From NCBI GenBank assembly GCA_963846915.1, contig CAWJXV010000006.1:128891-192890 (forward strand): a stretch of 64,000 nt of DNA. Reading direction: 5' to 3'. The notes below the pieces were generated by a model that was given only the letters and a program-made list of their open reading frames with translations, was not told where the DNA came from and did not search any database. Origin of the DNA: PALSA-612 sp963846915 (GTDB lineage Bacteria > Actinomycetota > Thermoleophilia > Gaiellales > Gaiellaceae). The stretch's first letter is position 1; every line of letters begins with the position of its first letter. The translations under genes were made by a program, and so were the position numbers. Of the stretch, positions 1-8,590 are shown one piece after another.

Positions 1-316
<316 letters not shown>

Positions 317-400
317 ATTTAGAGCACCTACGATGTCGCTATGGGGTTTTGAGGGTGTGCGCCCTGCTGGTCCGAACCAGCCGCGCCGGCCCTTGACAGT

Positions 401-515
<115 letters not shown>

Positions 516-522
516 ATTCTTC

Positions 523-550
523 GAAGGCCCCGAAAGGGGCCTTCTCTCTT
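523..550 (+). terminator. rRNA operon terminator
   Basis: A perfect 9-bp stem GAAGGCCCC / GGGGCCTTC (523-531 and 536-544) with a GAAA tetraloop is followed by the pyrimidine-rich run TCTCTTTCT. It ends the rRNA operon and also lies just beyond the stop codon of the convergent minus-strand protease gene, so it may act in both directions. Confidence 0.9.
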
Positions 551-551
551 T

Positions 552-1391
552 CTACGCCGCGCGCAGCTTGTCGCGCCAGTCTGGATCGAGCGCCCGCAGC
601 CGGCTGACCCGCTCCGCGATCGGCGGGTGCGTGACAAAGAGCGCCGCGACGCCCTCCTCGAGGAACGGGTTGATCGTGTAGAGCGGCTCCGTCGCGGTCG
701 ACGCCTGGAACTCGAGGAGCTCCGCCGCCTGCTCGAGCCGTATCAGCCCGTCTGCCAGGCCGTGCGGAGATTCGCACAGCTCCGCCGCGAGCCTGTCGGC
801 CTCGAACTCGCGCTTCGGCGACAGCAACAGATGCACGATTGCGGAGGCGATCGGCCCGAGGACGAACAGGAGCGACCGCTCGAACCACCCTCCGATGCGG
901 CTCGTCTCCACGATCGCGGCCGCCAGCACGACCGCGATCGTCTGGATGACGACGTCGCGCCTCGCGATGTGCGCGAGCTCGTGCGCGAGGACGCCTTCGA
1001 CCTCCGCCGGCGACGGCAGCCGCGCGAGCGCCTCCGTCACGACGAGTGCGGACGAGACCGCTCCGCGGCCGGCGACGAGCGCCAGCGGCGGCCCTTTCTC
1101 GATCACGTGGACGCGCGGCTTCGCGACGCCGGCGCGTACCGCCAGGCGCTCGACCGCCGCGTGCAGATCGGGGGCGTCGCGCGCAGTGAGCTCACGCGCG
1201 CGCAGCATCCCGAGCACGACCCGCTCCAGCGAGACGTATGCGGCGATTCCGACCAGTACGCCGCAGAACACGAAGTACGACGCGACCTTCAAGCCGCCGA
1301 TCCCGTAGCCGATCAGCCCGAGGATCGCGCACAGCGCCACGAGCACGAGCCACGCCTTGAGCACGTTGCGCACAGGCGCGAGCGTGCTCAC
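552..1391 (-). CDS. M48 family zinc metalloprotease (HtpX-like)
   Basis: This 279-residue membrane protease probably degrades misfolded or surplus membrane proteins. Hydrophobic segments at about residues 12-32 and 38-58 lead into the catalytic domain. The zinc-binding motif HELAH is at 137-141, and the third ligand is expected in the later REFEADR segment (E197), which is the M48 arrangement. Two more hydrophobic stretches, at about 148-160 and 174-190, follow the HEXXH helix as in HtpX. The start is GTG at 1389-1391, 4 bp after the upstream stop, so it is the last gene of a three-gene minus-strand unit with the 81-aa protein and the phosphatase. It is similar in length to HtpX, but orthology is not certain, so no symbol is given. 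Confidence 0.9.
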   Translation of the reverse strand: MSTLAPVRNVLKAWLVLVALCAILGLIGYGIGGLKVASYFVFCGVLVGIAAYVSLERVVLGMLRARELTARDAPDLHAAVERLAVRAGVAKPRVHVIEKGPPLALVAGRGAVSSALVVTEALARLPSPAEVEGVLAHELAHIARRDVVIQTIAVVLAAAIVETSRIGGWFERSLLFVLGPIASAIVHLLLSPKREFEADRLAAELCESPHGLADGLIRLEQAAELLEFQASTATEPLYTINPFLEEGVAALFVTHPPIAERVSRLRALDPDWRDKLRAA

Positions 1392-1394
1392 GCG

Positions 1395-1640
1395 TCAGCT
1401 TTCGTCGGTCTCGTCTTCGGCGAGGCCGCGCGGCGGCCAGTCCGGCTCCGGTGCGTCACACCGGCTCGAGCAGTGCAGTGAGGCGACATTCTGAAGCGGG
1501 ATCAGGATGTGGCCGTTCAGCTCGACGTGGGCGACCTCGTCGATCGAGCAGTACGCGGTGAGCACGCCTTCCTGGTAATCGCCGCCGAAGAGGGCGACCT
1601 CGACCTGCTCGCCCTTGTACTTGCTCGTGTAGTCGTCCAC
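1395..1640 (-). CDS. Small conserved protein, function unknown
   Basis: An 81-residue protein starting at GTG. The first 55 residues alternate in a way that suggests a small beta-barrel (GEQVEVALFGGDYQEG, then VAHVELNGHILIPLQNV), reminiscent of Sm-like or ribosomal-L14-like strands, but this is an impression only. The tail is acidic and contains two close cysteines (CSSRC). No signal peptide or membrane segment is seen. It sits between the phosphatase stop (4-bp gap) and the protease start (3-bp gap), so it is co-transcribed with both. I do not recognise a named family. Confidence 0.75.
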   Translation of the reverse strand: MDDYTSKYKGEQVEVALFGGDYQEGVLTAYCSIDEVAHVELNGHILIPLQNVASLHCSSRCDAPEPDWPPRGLAEDETDES

Positions 1641-1644
1641 GAGG

Positions 1645-2163
1645 TCAGTCTATCGCCCTGAATTTGCCGTCCTCGACGGCCACCGCCCAGAGGCCGCAGT
1701 TGGCCACGACCGGGGCTGCCTCCCCGACGGCAGCCTCCTGGACCCGCCTGAGCGTGCCTCCGTGCGCGACGACGAGGACGCGCGCGCCTGGATGCTCGGT
1801 GGCGATCGCGAGCAGCGCGTCGACCGCCCGCGCGCGATGGTGATCGTAGGACTCGCCGTCCCATGGGGCGCCGTCGAGCTCGGCACGTGTGCGTCCCTGC
1901 CAGGAGCCGACGTCGATCTCGCGGAGCCGCTGGTCGGCGACGACGTCGAGCCCGAGGGTGGCCGCGACGATCTCCGCAGTCTCGGCGGCGCGGCGCAGGT
2001 CGCTCGTGTAAACGGCCACGATCCCTTCCCCGCGCAGCGCGTCCGCGAGACGCCTCGCCTGGGCCCGGCCCGTGTCGTTGAGCAGCTCGTCGGCGTGTCC
2101 CTGGAAGCGGAGGTCGCGGTTCCAGTCGGTCTCGCCGTGGCGGGCGAGGAGGATCGTCGTCAC
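1645..2163 (-). CDS. Histidine phosphatase family protein (phosphoglycerate mutase-like)
   Basis: A 172-residue branch-1 histidine phosphatase. The phospho-acceptor motif LLARHGETDWN is at the N-terminus (catalytic His about residue 9), the conserved SDLRRAAETA helix follows, the general acid lies in LREIDVGSWQG, and the second histidine is in VVAHGGTLR. The length matches small members such as CobC or GpmB-like phosphatases. The substrate cannot be told from sequence. The GTG at 2161-2163 is chosen because it sits immediately before TTILLARHG; an upstream extension in the same frame would run into the divergent SDR gene. It is the first gene of the minus-strand unit, divergent from the SDR gene with only 21 bp between starts. 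Confidence 0.9.
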   Translation of the reverse strand: MTTILLARHGETDWNRDLRFQGHADELLNDTGRAQARRLADALRGEGIVAVYTSDLRRAAETAEIVAATLGLDVVADQRLREIDVGSWQGRTRAELDGAPWDGESYDHHRARAVDALLAIATEHPGARVLVVAHGGTLRRVQEAAVGEAAPVVANCGLWAVAVEDGKFRAID

Positions 2164-2184
2164 GCGCTGTACGCTAGCGCCCGC

Positions 2185-2937
2185 ATGGATCTCGGCCTGC
2201 GCGACCGCCTCTGCCTCGTGACCGGTTCGACCGGTGGGATCGGCCGCGAGACGGCGCGCCTCCTGACCGCAGAGGGTGCGCGCGTCGCGACCTGTGCGCG
2301 CAGCGCGGCGCCCGGCGTCGGCGAGGCTGTGCACGTGCGCGCCGACCTCTCCCGGCCCGGCGAGCCGGAGCGCGCGGTGGCCGAGGCTGCCGAGGCACTC
2401 GGCGGGCTGCACGTGCTGGTGAACAACGTCGGCATTGCCCGCCAGGCCAAGTTCGAAGAGGTGTCGGACGACGAGTGGGATGCGTACTGGCAGCTGAACG
2501 TGATGAGCTACGTGCGCGCGTCGCGGGCAGCGCTCCCGTATCTGCGCGGGTCCGGCGGCGCGATCGTGAACGTCTCGTCGACGGCGGGCAAGCGGCCGTC
2601 AACCGGTATGCCGCACTACTCGGTGACGAAGGCGGCCGTGCTGTCGCTCTCGCGGCTCCTGGCCGATCTGTACGCCAAGGACGGGATCCGCTGCAACGCC
2701 GTGACGCCCGGCCCGACCGCGACCGAGGCCTGGCTCGGCGAGGGCGGGCTCGCCGACCAGCAGGGCGGCGACCGGAACGCGGTGCTGGAGAAGGTCGGCG
2801 CCGGACGGCCGCTCGGTCGGCTCGCGACGCCCGAGGAGATCGCAGCCGTCGTCGTCTTCCTCTGCTCCGACCGCGCGAGCTACGTGACCGGCGCCGCGTG
2901 GAGCGCGGACGGCGGCACGGTGCCGATCATCATCTGA
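2185..2937 (+). CDS. Short-chain dehydrogenase/reductase (SDR)
   Basis: A 250-residue classical SDR oxidoreductase. It shows the cofactor motif TGSTGGIG (residues 13-20), NNVG at 80-83, a catalytic serine in VNVSSTAG (131-132), and YSVTK with Tyr145 and Lys149. The C-terminus has the usual SYVTGAAWSADGG signature. The ATG at 2185 is 21 bp from the divergent phosphatase start. The substrate is unknown; the family includes 3-oxoacyl-ACP reductases and sugar or steroid dehydrogenases. The next gene overlaps its 3' end if its GTG at 2898 is correct. Confidence 0.93.
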   Translation: MDLGLRDRLCLVTGSTGGIGRETARLLTAEGARVATCARSAAPGVGEAVHVRADLSRPGEPERAVAEAAEALGGLHVLVNNVGIARQAKFEEVSDDEWDAYWQLNVMSYVRASRAALPYLRGSGGAIVNVSSTAGKRPSTGMPHYSVTKAAVLSLSRLLADLYAKDGIRCNAVTPGPTATEAWLGEGGLADQQGGDRNAVLEKVGAGRPLGRLATPEEIAAVVVFLCSDRASYVTGAAWSADGGTVPIII

Positions 2938-3866
2938 GGACGCCGCTCTGCCACACTGTCCGCCTGGCCCGGCTCCTGGTCCTCGCCGCGATCCTCGTCG
3001 CCACCGCCGTCGGAGGCACCGCCGACGCGTCCCGCTCGGTGGATCTCCGAGCCTACGACGCTGTCGGCACCTGGCTCGACATCTATGACCACGCCCAGTG
3101 GCGGCAGCCCGAGCACACCGTGACGTCCATGGCAGCGCACGGCGTCGACACGCTCTTTCTCGAGACCGGCAACTCCGGGCAGGCGAGCGACGTCGTCCGG
3201 CCCGCACAGCTCGGGCGGCTGGTCGACGCCGCGCACGACGCCGGCCTGCGCGTCGTCGCCTGGTACCTGCCGACGCTCCTCTATCCGGCACGCGATCTGC
3301 GGCGCGTCCTCGCAGCCGTTCGCTTCACGACCCCGATGGGAGGGCGCTTCGACTCGTTCGCGCTCGACATCGAAGCGAGTGACGTGCGCACCGTCTCCCT
3401 CCGGAACGACCGACTCGTCGCACTGTCCGCGGCGCTCCGGGCCGCGGTCGGCCCCGGGTACCCGCTCGGCGCGATCGTGCCCTCGGCGGTCGGCATGGAG
3501 CACCACCCGAAGTACTGGCCCGCGTTCCCGTACGCGGCGCTCGGCCACTCCGTCGACGTCTTCCTGCCGATGGCGTACTTCACGTACCGGGTCAAGGGCC
3601 GCGGCGCCAGCGCGCGGTACGTGCAGCGAAGCGTGGCGCTCTTGCGCGCCGGTGCCGGCGCGGGTGTCCCGGTGCACGTGATCGGCGGCGTCGCGGGCTC
3701 GGCGTCGATCGCGGACGTGCGGGGGTTCATGGACGCGGTCGCCCGCTGCTCGCCCGTCGGGTACAGCCTCTACGACTTCCCGATCACCTCCGCCGCCGCC
3801 TGGGCGGCACTCGGCGCCGGGCCAGGGACGGCGTCCGGCGCGTGCTCCGCGCCTCCGATTCCCTGA
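2898..3866 (+). CDS. Predicted secreted glycosidase-like TIM-barrel protein
   Basis: A protein of up to 322 residues with a hydrophobic export segment (ARLLVLAAILVATAVGG) followed by about 280 residues with alternating strand and helix patterns: GVDTLFLETGNSG, GLRVVAWYLPTL, FDSFALDIEAS, PLGAIVPSA, VDVFLPMAYFTYR. These resemble the strands of a glycoside-hydrolase-like barrel, and ALDIE contains acidic residues at a plausible active-site strand, but I cannot assign a GH family. The start is uncertain: the only standard start near the signal peptide is GTG at 2898, which overlaps the SDR gene by 40 bp and adds about 20 charged residues. A rarer CTG at 2964 would give a cleaner signal peptide. 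It is followed by dgt after 14 bp. Confidence 0.7.
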   Translation: MERGRRHGADHHLRTPLCHTVRLARLLVLAAILVATAVGGTADASRSVDLRAYDAVGTWLDIYDHAQWRQPEHTVTSMAAHGVDTLFLETGNSGQASDVVRPAQLGRLVDAAHDAGLRVVAWYLPTLLYPARDLRRVLAAVRFTTPMGGRFDSFALDIEASDVRTVSLRNDRLVALSAALRAAVGPGYPLGAIVPSAVGMEHHPKYWPAFPYAALGHSVDVFLPMAYFTYRVKGRGASARYVQRSVALLRAGAGAGVPVHVIGGVAGSASIADVRGFMDAVARCSPVGYSLYDFPITSAAAWAALGAGPGTASGACSAPPIP

Positions 3867-3880
3867 GTACGCTGGACGTC

Positions 3881-4837
3881 ATGCCCGAGATCGCCGGGAA
3901 CATTGCCGACGCGTTCGCCGAGCGAACGCGCTGGCTCGAGGAGCGCGCCCTCTCACCGCTTGCTGTCCGGTCGTACGAGACGCGCGGCCGCAGCCGGCCG
4001 GAGGAGGAATGCGCCGTCCGGACGCCCTTCCAGCGCGACCGCGACCGGATCGTCCACTCGAAGGCGTTCAGGCGCCTCAAGGGCAAGACGCAGGTGTTCA
4101 TCGACCCCGTGGGCGACCACTACCGCACGCGCATGACGCACACGCTCGAGACCGCCGCGATCTCGCGCGTCGTCGCGCGCGCGCTGAGGCTGAACGAGGA
4201 CCTCGTGGAGGCGATCGGGCTCGGGCACGACATGGGCCACACGCCGTTCGGGCACGCGGGCGAGGACGCGCTCGACGAGGTGTTGCGCGAGCGCTTCGGC
4301 CACCCGTTCCGCCACAACGAGCAGTCGTTCGCGATCGCCGAGCGTCTGAACCTGACGCAGGAGGTCTGCGACGGCATCCTCACGCACACCGGCGATCGCG
4401 AGCCCGCCACACTGGAGGGGAAGATCGTCCGCATCGTCGATCGCGTGGCCTACATCAACCACGACATCGACGACGCGATCCGGTTCGGGATCCTGAGCGA
4501 AGCCGACCTTCCGCGCGAGGAGATCGAGCTGCTCGGTCCCACCGGCTCGAAGCGCATCGACCGCCTCGTCCACGACCTCGTCGAGACATCGGAGGAGGCG
4601 GGCGACATCCGCCAGTCGGCCGACGTCGCCGAAGCCATGCTCTCGCTCCGCGCGTTCATGTTCGATCGCGTCTACCTCGGCCCGCAGGTCGAGCCGGAGC
4701 ACCGCCGGGCGCGCGAGGTGATCCGCAGGATCTTCGACCACGTGATCGCGCGCGGAGACCCCGTGGACGACGCCGTCGACTACGTTGCCGGGATGACCGA
4801 CCGCTTCGCGCTCACCTACGTCGAGACGCTCGGGTAG
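3881..4837 (+). CDS. dgt: Deoxyguanosinetriphosphate triphosphohydrolase
   Basis: A 318-residue HD-superfamily dNTP triphosphohydrolase, which removes tripolyphosphate from dGTP and so helps control dNTP pools. The N-terminal segment RTPFQRDRDRIVHSKAFRRL is characteristic, followed by the metal-binding histidine in RMTHTLE (His87) and the HD motif in GHDMGHTPFGH (His116-Asp117). The length fits the short bacterial dGTPase-like subfamily. The start at ATG 3881 gives a standard N-terminus; the longer reading frame begins inside the previous gene. The stop TAG overlaps the GTG start of dnaG by one base, a strong sign of translational coupling with primase. Confidence 0.94.
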   Translation: MPEIAGNIADAFAERTRWLEERALSPLAVRSYETRGRSRPEEECAVRTPFQRDRDRIVHSKAFRRLKGKTQVFIDPVGDHYRTRMTHTLETAAISRVVARALRLNEDLVEAIGLGHDMGHTPFGHAGEDALDEVLRERFGHPFRHNEQSFAIAERLNLTQEVCDGILTHTGDREPATLEGKIVRIVDRVAYINHDIDDAIRFGILSEADLPREEIELLGPTGSKRIDRLVHDLVETSEEAGDIRQSADVAEAMLSLRAFMFDRVYLGPQVEPEHRRAREVIRRIFDHVIARGDPVDDAVDYVAGMTDRFALTYVETLG

Positions 4838-6486
4838 TGGCGCGGATCAAGCCCGAGTCGGTCGAGGCCGTAAAGGCCGCGGGCGACATGCTCGACGTCG
4901 TCGGCGCACGCACTCAGCTCCGCAAGGCCGGCGCCCGCTACACGGGCCGCTGCCCCTTTCATGAGGAACGGACGCCGAGCTTCTCGGTCAACGCCGTCGA
5001 CAAGCTCTACTACTGCTTCGGCTGCGGCGCCGGCGGCGACCTGATCTCGTTCGTCAAGGAGACGGAGAACCTCGACTTCTCCGGCGCCGTCGAATGGCTG
5101 GCCGACCGCTTCCGGGTCGAGCTCGAGTACGAGGAGACGTCGCCGCGCGTGGAGGCCGAGAGGCGGCGGCGCGACCGGCTCGGCGAGCTGCTCGCGGCGG
5201 CAACGGCGTTTTACGAGCGCTGCCTGTGGGATTCGGCCGGCGCCGAGGACGCGCGGGCGTACCTCGCCGGGCGAGGGCTCGGCGAGGAGACCTGCCGCGC
5301 GTTCCGGCTCGGCTTCGCGCCGGGCGCGCAGACACTGGCGCAGAAGGCCCATGAGCGCGAGTTCACCGGCGAGGAGCTGCTCGCCGCCGGGCTCGTCAAC
5401 CGCCGCGGCAACGATTACTTCTCGCAGCGCATCGTCTTCCCGCTCGCCGACGCCCGCGGGCGCGTGCTCGGCTTCCAGGCGCGCAGGCTGCGCGAGGACG
5501 ATCCGCTGCAGGCCAAGTACGTGAACTCGCCCGAGAGCGACAGCTTCCAGAAGGGCGCCATCCTCTACGGGCTCGACCTCGCCCGCGGGGCGATCGCGAA
5601 GCAGGACCGCGCCGTCGTCGTCGAGGGGAACACGGACGTGATCGCCCTCCGCCAGGAAGGGATGGAGCCGGTCGTGGCGTCGATGGGCACCGCGCTCACC
5701 GACCGGCATCTGCGCCAGCTCTCGCGGCTGACGCGCAACGTCTGGCTCTGCTTCGACGGCGACGCGGCGGGCGAGGCTGCGACCCTCCGCGGCATGGAGC
5801 TGGCGGCGGAGCAGGGGTTCGTGATCAAGGTGATCACGCTGCCGTCGGATGCCGACCCCGCCGACCTGGCGGCCGGCTTCGAGCAGCGTCTCGCCTCTGC
5901 GGAGCCCTATCTCGTCTACCGAGTGCGGATCGAGATCGACCGCGCGGCAGACCGGCAGGAGGCGTTCGTTCGGGTGCGGGAGCTTCTCGGCAAGGCCGAG
6001 GATTCGCCCGACCACCAGGACGCGGTCCGCCTCGCTGCCGACCGGCTCGACCTGCCGGCCGACCTCCAGGCCGGGCTCGCCTCCCGCACGCGGGCGGCGA
6101 CCGGCACGATCTCGCCCAAGGTCCTCGAAGCGGGTGACCGCCTCGAGCGGGACACGCTCGCAGGCTGTGTCGCGCACCCGCAGCTCGTGACGTCGCTCGC
6201 GGAGCTCGAGGCCGAGGCGTTCGACTCCGAGCGCCACCGTGCGCTGCGCTCCCACCTCGTGCAGGGCGGCGAGCCGCCGGAGGAGCTCCTGCCGCTAATC
6301 GCGGAGCTCGACGCGCGCGCGGTCGCGGAGAAGATCGACGAGCGCACGGCCAAGGAGCTCCTGCTCCGGCTGACCGAGCGGGACCTGCGCCGCGAGCTCG
6401 CGCGCACGAACGGCGACCTCTCGCGGACGCTCGAGCTCCAGGAGAAGCTCGAGCGCGTCCGCAGGGCGCTCGAAGCCCTGTCGTAG
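4837..6486 (+). CDS. dnaG: DNA primase
   Basis: A 549-residue primase that makes RNA primers for replication. The N-terminal CHC2 zinc finger has Cys39, His42, Cys60 and Cys63 (RCPFHEERTPS and YYCFGCGAGG). The Toprim domain shows VVVEGNTD (about 260-266) and the metal-binding FDGDAAGEAA (about 305-313). The C-terminal 150 residues are helical and would bind DnaB helicase. It starts with GTG inside the dgt stop codon. Its length is a little short of the usual 580-650 residues, mainly in the C-terminal part. The TPP riboswitch of the next operon begins only about 12 bp after its stop. Confidence 0.96.
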   Translation: MARIKPESVEAVKAAGDMLDVVGARTQLRKAGARYTGRCPFHEERTPSFSVNAVDKLYYCFGCGAGGDLISFVKETENLDFSGAVEWLADRFRVELEYEETSPRVEAERRRRDRLGELLAAATAFYERCLWDSAGAEDARAYLAGRGLGEETCRAFRLGFAPGAQTLAQKAHEREFTGEELLAAGLVNRRGNDYFSQRIVFPLADARGRVLGFQARRLREDDPLQAKYVNSPESDSFQKGAILYGLDLARGAIAKQDRAVVVEGNTDVIALRQEGMEPVVASMGTALTDRHLRQLSRLTRNVWLCFDGDAAGEAATLRGMELAAEQGFVIKVITLPSDADPADLAAGFEQRLASAEPYLVYRVRIEIDRAADRQEAFVRVRELLGKAEDSPDHQDAVRLAADRLDLPADLQAGLASRTRAATGTISPKVLEAGDRLERDTLAGCVAHPQLVTSLAELEAEAFDSERHRALRSHLVQGGEPPEELLPLIAELDARAVAEKIDERTAKELLLRLTERDLRRELARTNGDLSRTLELQEKLERVRRALEALS

Positions 6487-6498
6487 GCTACGCTTGCG

Positions 6499-6585
6499 GC
6501 GCGGGAGCCCCTGGCGGGGGCTGAGAGGCGGCCACGAGGCGCGCGACCGCAGAACCTGATCTGGGTCATGCCAGCGAAGGGAGAG
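6499..6585 (+). promoter_or_regulatory. TPP riboswitch (THI element)
   Basis: The hallmarks of a thiamine-pyrophosphate riboswitch are present: GGGGGCTGAGAGG at about 6516-6528 and the 3' box GACCGCAGAACCTGATC then TGGGTCATGCCAGCGAAGG at 6545-6580. It precedes thiG-thiS-thiE. The ribosome-binding site AAGGGAG (6577-6583) lies inside the conserved 3' box, so TPP binding would hide it. This suggests control at translation initiation; no U-rich terminator hairpin is seen between the element and the GTG start. Confidence 0.95.
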
Positions 6586-6590
6586 CAGTT

Positions 6591-7361
6591 GTGAGCGATC
6601 CACTCGTCATCGCCGGCCGAGAGCTCCGCTCGCGGCTGATCACGGGCACGGGCAAGTACCCGTCGCTCGAGGTCATGCGCGACGCCGTCGTCGCCTCCGG
6701 CTGCGAGCTCGTGACCGTCGCTGTCCGGCGGATCGACCTGGACGAGGTCGGGGAAGCGATCACGGACTGGCTCCCTGAGGGCGTGGGACTGCTCCCGAAC
6801 ACGGCCGGCTGCCGGACGGCGGAGGAGGCGGTGCGCGTCGCGCGGCTCGCGCGCGCCGGCGGTCTGCCCGACTGGATCAAGCTCGAGGTCATCCCCGACC
6901 CGCGGTACCTGCTGCCGGACGGCGAGGAGACCCTGCGTGCAGCGGCACAGCTCGTCGACGAGGGATTCACGGTGCTGCCGTACGTCATGCCCGACCCCGT
7001 GCTGCAGCGCAAGCTCGAGGCGGCGGGTTGTGCGACCGTGATGCCGCTGGCTGCGCCGATCGGGTCCGGCCGCGGCCTCAAGCTGCGCCATACGATCGAG
7101 ATCATGATCGAGCAGGCCGAGGTCCCCGTCATCGTCGACGCCGGCCTCGCCGCGCCGTCGCAGGCGGCCGAGTGCATGGAGCTCGGCGCCGACGGGGTGC
7201 TCGTCAACACCGCGATCGGGCTCGCGGGCGACCCGGTCGCGATGGCGCGCGCGTTTGCCCTCGGCGTCGAGGCCGGGCGGGCGGCGCACCACGCCGGGCT
7301 GATCGACGAGTCGCGGGAGGCGCGGCCGTCCAGCCCGATCACGGGCCTCGTCACGTCGTGA
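6591..7361 (+). CDS. thiG: Thiazole synthase
   Basis: A 256-residue ThiG, which forms the thiazole phosphate part of thiamin from deoxyxylulose 5-phosphate, a dehydroglycine equivalent and ThiS thiocarboxylate. The N-terminal SRLITGTGKYPS motif is typical. The Schiff-base lysine is Lys97 in DWIKLEVI. The phosphate-binding end of the barrel is PVIVDAGLAAPSQAAECMELGADGVLVNTAI. The start is GTG at 6591, 7 bp after the riboswitch-embedded ribosome-binding site. The stop overlaps the GTG of thiS by 4 bp. No thiC or thiF is visible in the window. Confidence 0.96.
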   Translation: MSDPLVIAGRELRSRLITGTGKYPSLEVMRDAVVASGCELVTVAVRRIDLDEVGEAITDWLPEGVGLLPNTAGCRTAEEAVRVARLARAGGLPDWIKLEVIPDPRYLLPDGEETLRAAAQLVDEGFTVLPYVMPDPVLQRKLEAAGCATVMPLAAPIGSGRGLKLRHTIEIMIEQAEVPVIVDAGLAAPSQAAECMELGADGVLVNTAIGLAGDPVAMARAFALGVEAGRAAHHAGLIDESREARPSSPITGLVTS

Positions 7362-7558
7362 GGATCCTCTGCAACGGCAAGGAGCTCGAGGTCGAGCCGG
7401 CCGCGACGGTGTCGCGCCTGCTCGGCGAGCTCGGCGTCGAGGGACCCTACGCGCTCGTCGAGCGGAACGGCGAGCCGGTCGAGCGGGAGCGCTACGACCG
7501 CGTCTCGCTCGAGGAGGGAGACCGGATCGTTGTCGCACGACCCGTCGCCGGCGGCTGA
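7358..7558 (+). CDS. thiS: Sulfur carrier protein ThiS
   Basis: A 66-residue ubiquitin-like sulfur carrier. It begins with a short beta-strand (RILCNGKELEVE) and ends in the required Gly-Gly tail (VARPVAGG), the residue pair that is adenylated and thiocarboxylated. The GTG start overlaps the thiG stop (GTGA), and its last 29 bp overlap the start of thiE in another frame, so all three genes must be translationally coupled. The order riboswitch-thiG-thiS-thiE is less common than thiS-thiG. No alternative identity is likely. Confidence 0.93.
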   Translation: MRILCNGKELEVEPAATVSRLLGELGVEGPYALVERNGEPVERERYDRVSLEEGDRIVVARPVAGG

Positions 7559-8138
7559 CCCTCCCAGGCTCTACCTGATCACCGCGGCCCGGCCCGACCT
7601 GGCCGAGTTCCTCGCGGCAGCCGTCCGCGGCGGCGTCGACCTCGTCCAGCTTCGCGACAAGCAGCTTCCCGACCCCGAGCTCGTGCCCGCGCTGCACGAG
7701 GCCCGGCGGGTCACGATGCGCCTCGGCGTGCCGCTCGTGGTCAACGACCGCCCGGATCTCGCGGCACTGGTCGGTGCCGACTACGTGCACGTCGGCCAGG
7801 ACGACCTCCCGGTCGACGCGGCACGGCAGTTCGGCGTCCCGGTCGGGCTCTCCACGCACGCACCGGAGGAGATCGACGCCGCGGAGGCGGACTACATCGG
7901 GGTCGGTCCCGTCTACGCGACACCCACGAAGGAGGGCCGACCCGCCGTGGGGCTCGAGCTCGTGCGCTACGCGGCCGCGAACGCGCGGCAGCCGTGGTTC
8001 GCGATCGGAGGGATCGACGAGACGAACGTCGCAGCGGTCGTCGCAGCCGGCGCGCGGCGGATCGCTGTCGTGCGCGCGATCGGCGACGCACCGGACCCCG
8101 AGGCCGCCGCGGCTCGCCTCGCCCGAGCACTCGTGTAG
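7530..8138 (+). CDS. thiE: Thiamine-phosphate synthase
   Basis: A 202-residue TIM-barrel enzyme that joins hydroxymethylpyrimidine diphosphate and thiazole phosphate to give thiamin phosphate. Family motifs are VDLVQLRDKQ, PLVVNDRPDLA, DYVHVGQDDLP, YIGVGPVYATPTK and PWFAIGGID, in the expected order. The start is TTG at 7530, inside thiS; no ATG or GTG lies between it and the first conserved strand (RLYLITA). It is the last gene of the thi operon; tRNA-Asn begins 46 bp after its stop. Confidence 0.95.
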   Translation: MSHDPSPAADPPRLYLITAARPDLAEFLAAAVRGGVDLVQLRDKQLPDPELVPALHEARRVTMRLGVPLVVNDRPDLAALVGADYVHVGQDDLPVDAARQFGVPVGLSTHAPEEIDAAEADYIGVGPVYATPTKEGRPAVGLELVRYAAANARQPWFAIGGIDETNVAAVVAAGARRIAVVRAIGDAPDPEAAAARLARALV

Positions 8139-8184
8139 AGGGTCGCAGCGCTCGGTACACTGACCGGCGCCGCTTGACGGCCGG

Positions 8185-8257
8185 TCCCCGGTAGCTCAAT
8201 TGGCAGAGCATCCGGCTGTTAACCGGAGGGTTGTTGGTTCGAGTCCAACCCGGGGAG
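8185..8257 (+). tRNA. tRNA-Asn (GTT)
   Basis: A 73-base cloverleaf. The acceptor stem TCCCCGG (8185-8191) pairs with CCGGGGA (8250-8256), discriminator G. The anticodon stem TCCGG/CCGGA encloses CTGTTAA with GTT at 8218-8220. The T arm is GTTGG TTCGAGT CCAAC. No CCA is encoded. Its 3' end is duplicated at 13951-13968, which makes it the likely integration site of the following island. Confidence 0.96.
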
Positions 8258-8259
8258 TC
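8242..8259 (+). repeat. attL-like direct repeat (3' end of tRNA-Asn)
   Basis: The 18 bases AGTCCAACCCGGGGAGTC span the T-loop, acceptor stem and two bases beyond the tRNA. They match 13951-13968 in 17 of 18 positions in the same orientation (C to A at position 8). Integration by tyrosine recombinases into tRNA 3' ends leaves exactly this pattern. Confidence 0.75.
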
Positions 8260-8320
8260 GAGGAAATCGAAGCCATGCGGAAATCGCACGGTTGAGCGGG
8301 ACGAGTGTGCCGGGGGTGCC

Positions 8321-8581
8321 GTGAAAGCGCACCGCGTGCATACCCCGGTGCATACCTCGGAATCTCGCCAGCCGTGGCAACATAGGCAGGCCTTGGCTGA
8401 ACAACTCCCCGACACGCTCACGGCCAAGCAGGCCGAGGTCTGGGATCTGTACTCGCGAGGCATGAGCGCGCGATCGCTTGCGATCTACCTCGGCATCAGC
8501 CGCTCAGCCGTTCGTGATCGGATCGCGAGCGCCAAAGAGAAGCTCGAGGCCGCGGCTCGCGCCGAGCGGGAGCAGTCGTAG
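8321..8581 (+). CDS. Small helix-turn-helix protein
   Basis: An 86-residue protein whose C-terminal half reads like a sigma-70 region 4 or LuxR-type helix-turn-helix: TLTAKQAEVWDLYSRGMSAR, then SLAIYLGISRSAVRDRI and a charged helix. This would bind DNA. The reading frame is open from 8231, but that start lies inside tRNA-Asn, so GTG 8321, preceded by a GGGGG-rich stretch, is preferred. It is the first gene of the tRNA-Asn island. A role as an excision or expression regulator of the island is possible by position only. Confidence 0.6.
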   Translation: MKAHRVHTPVHTSESRQPWQHRQALAEQLPDTLTAKQAEVWDLYSRGMSARSLAIYLGISRSAVRDRIASAKEKLEAAARAEREQS

Positions 8582-8590
8582 GTTCGAGGG

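Noticed and set aside
4816..6255. Long minus-strand frame opposite dnaG
   Set aside because: Antisense to an unmistakable primase with all motifs; composition is typical of a GC-rich shadow.
8231..8320. Upstream start for the HTH gene
   Set aside because: It would begin inside tRNA-Asn; the GTG at 8321 is more reasonable.
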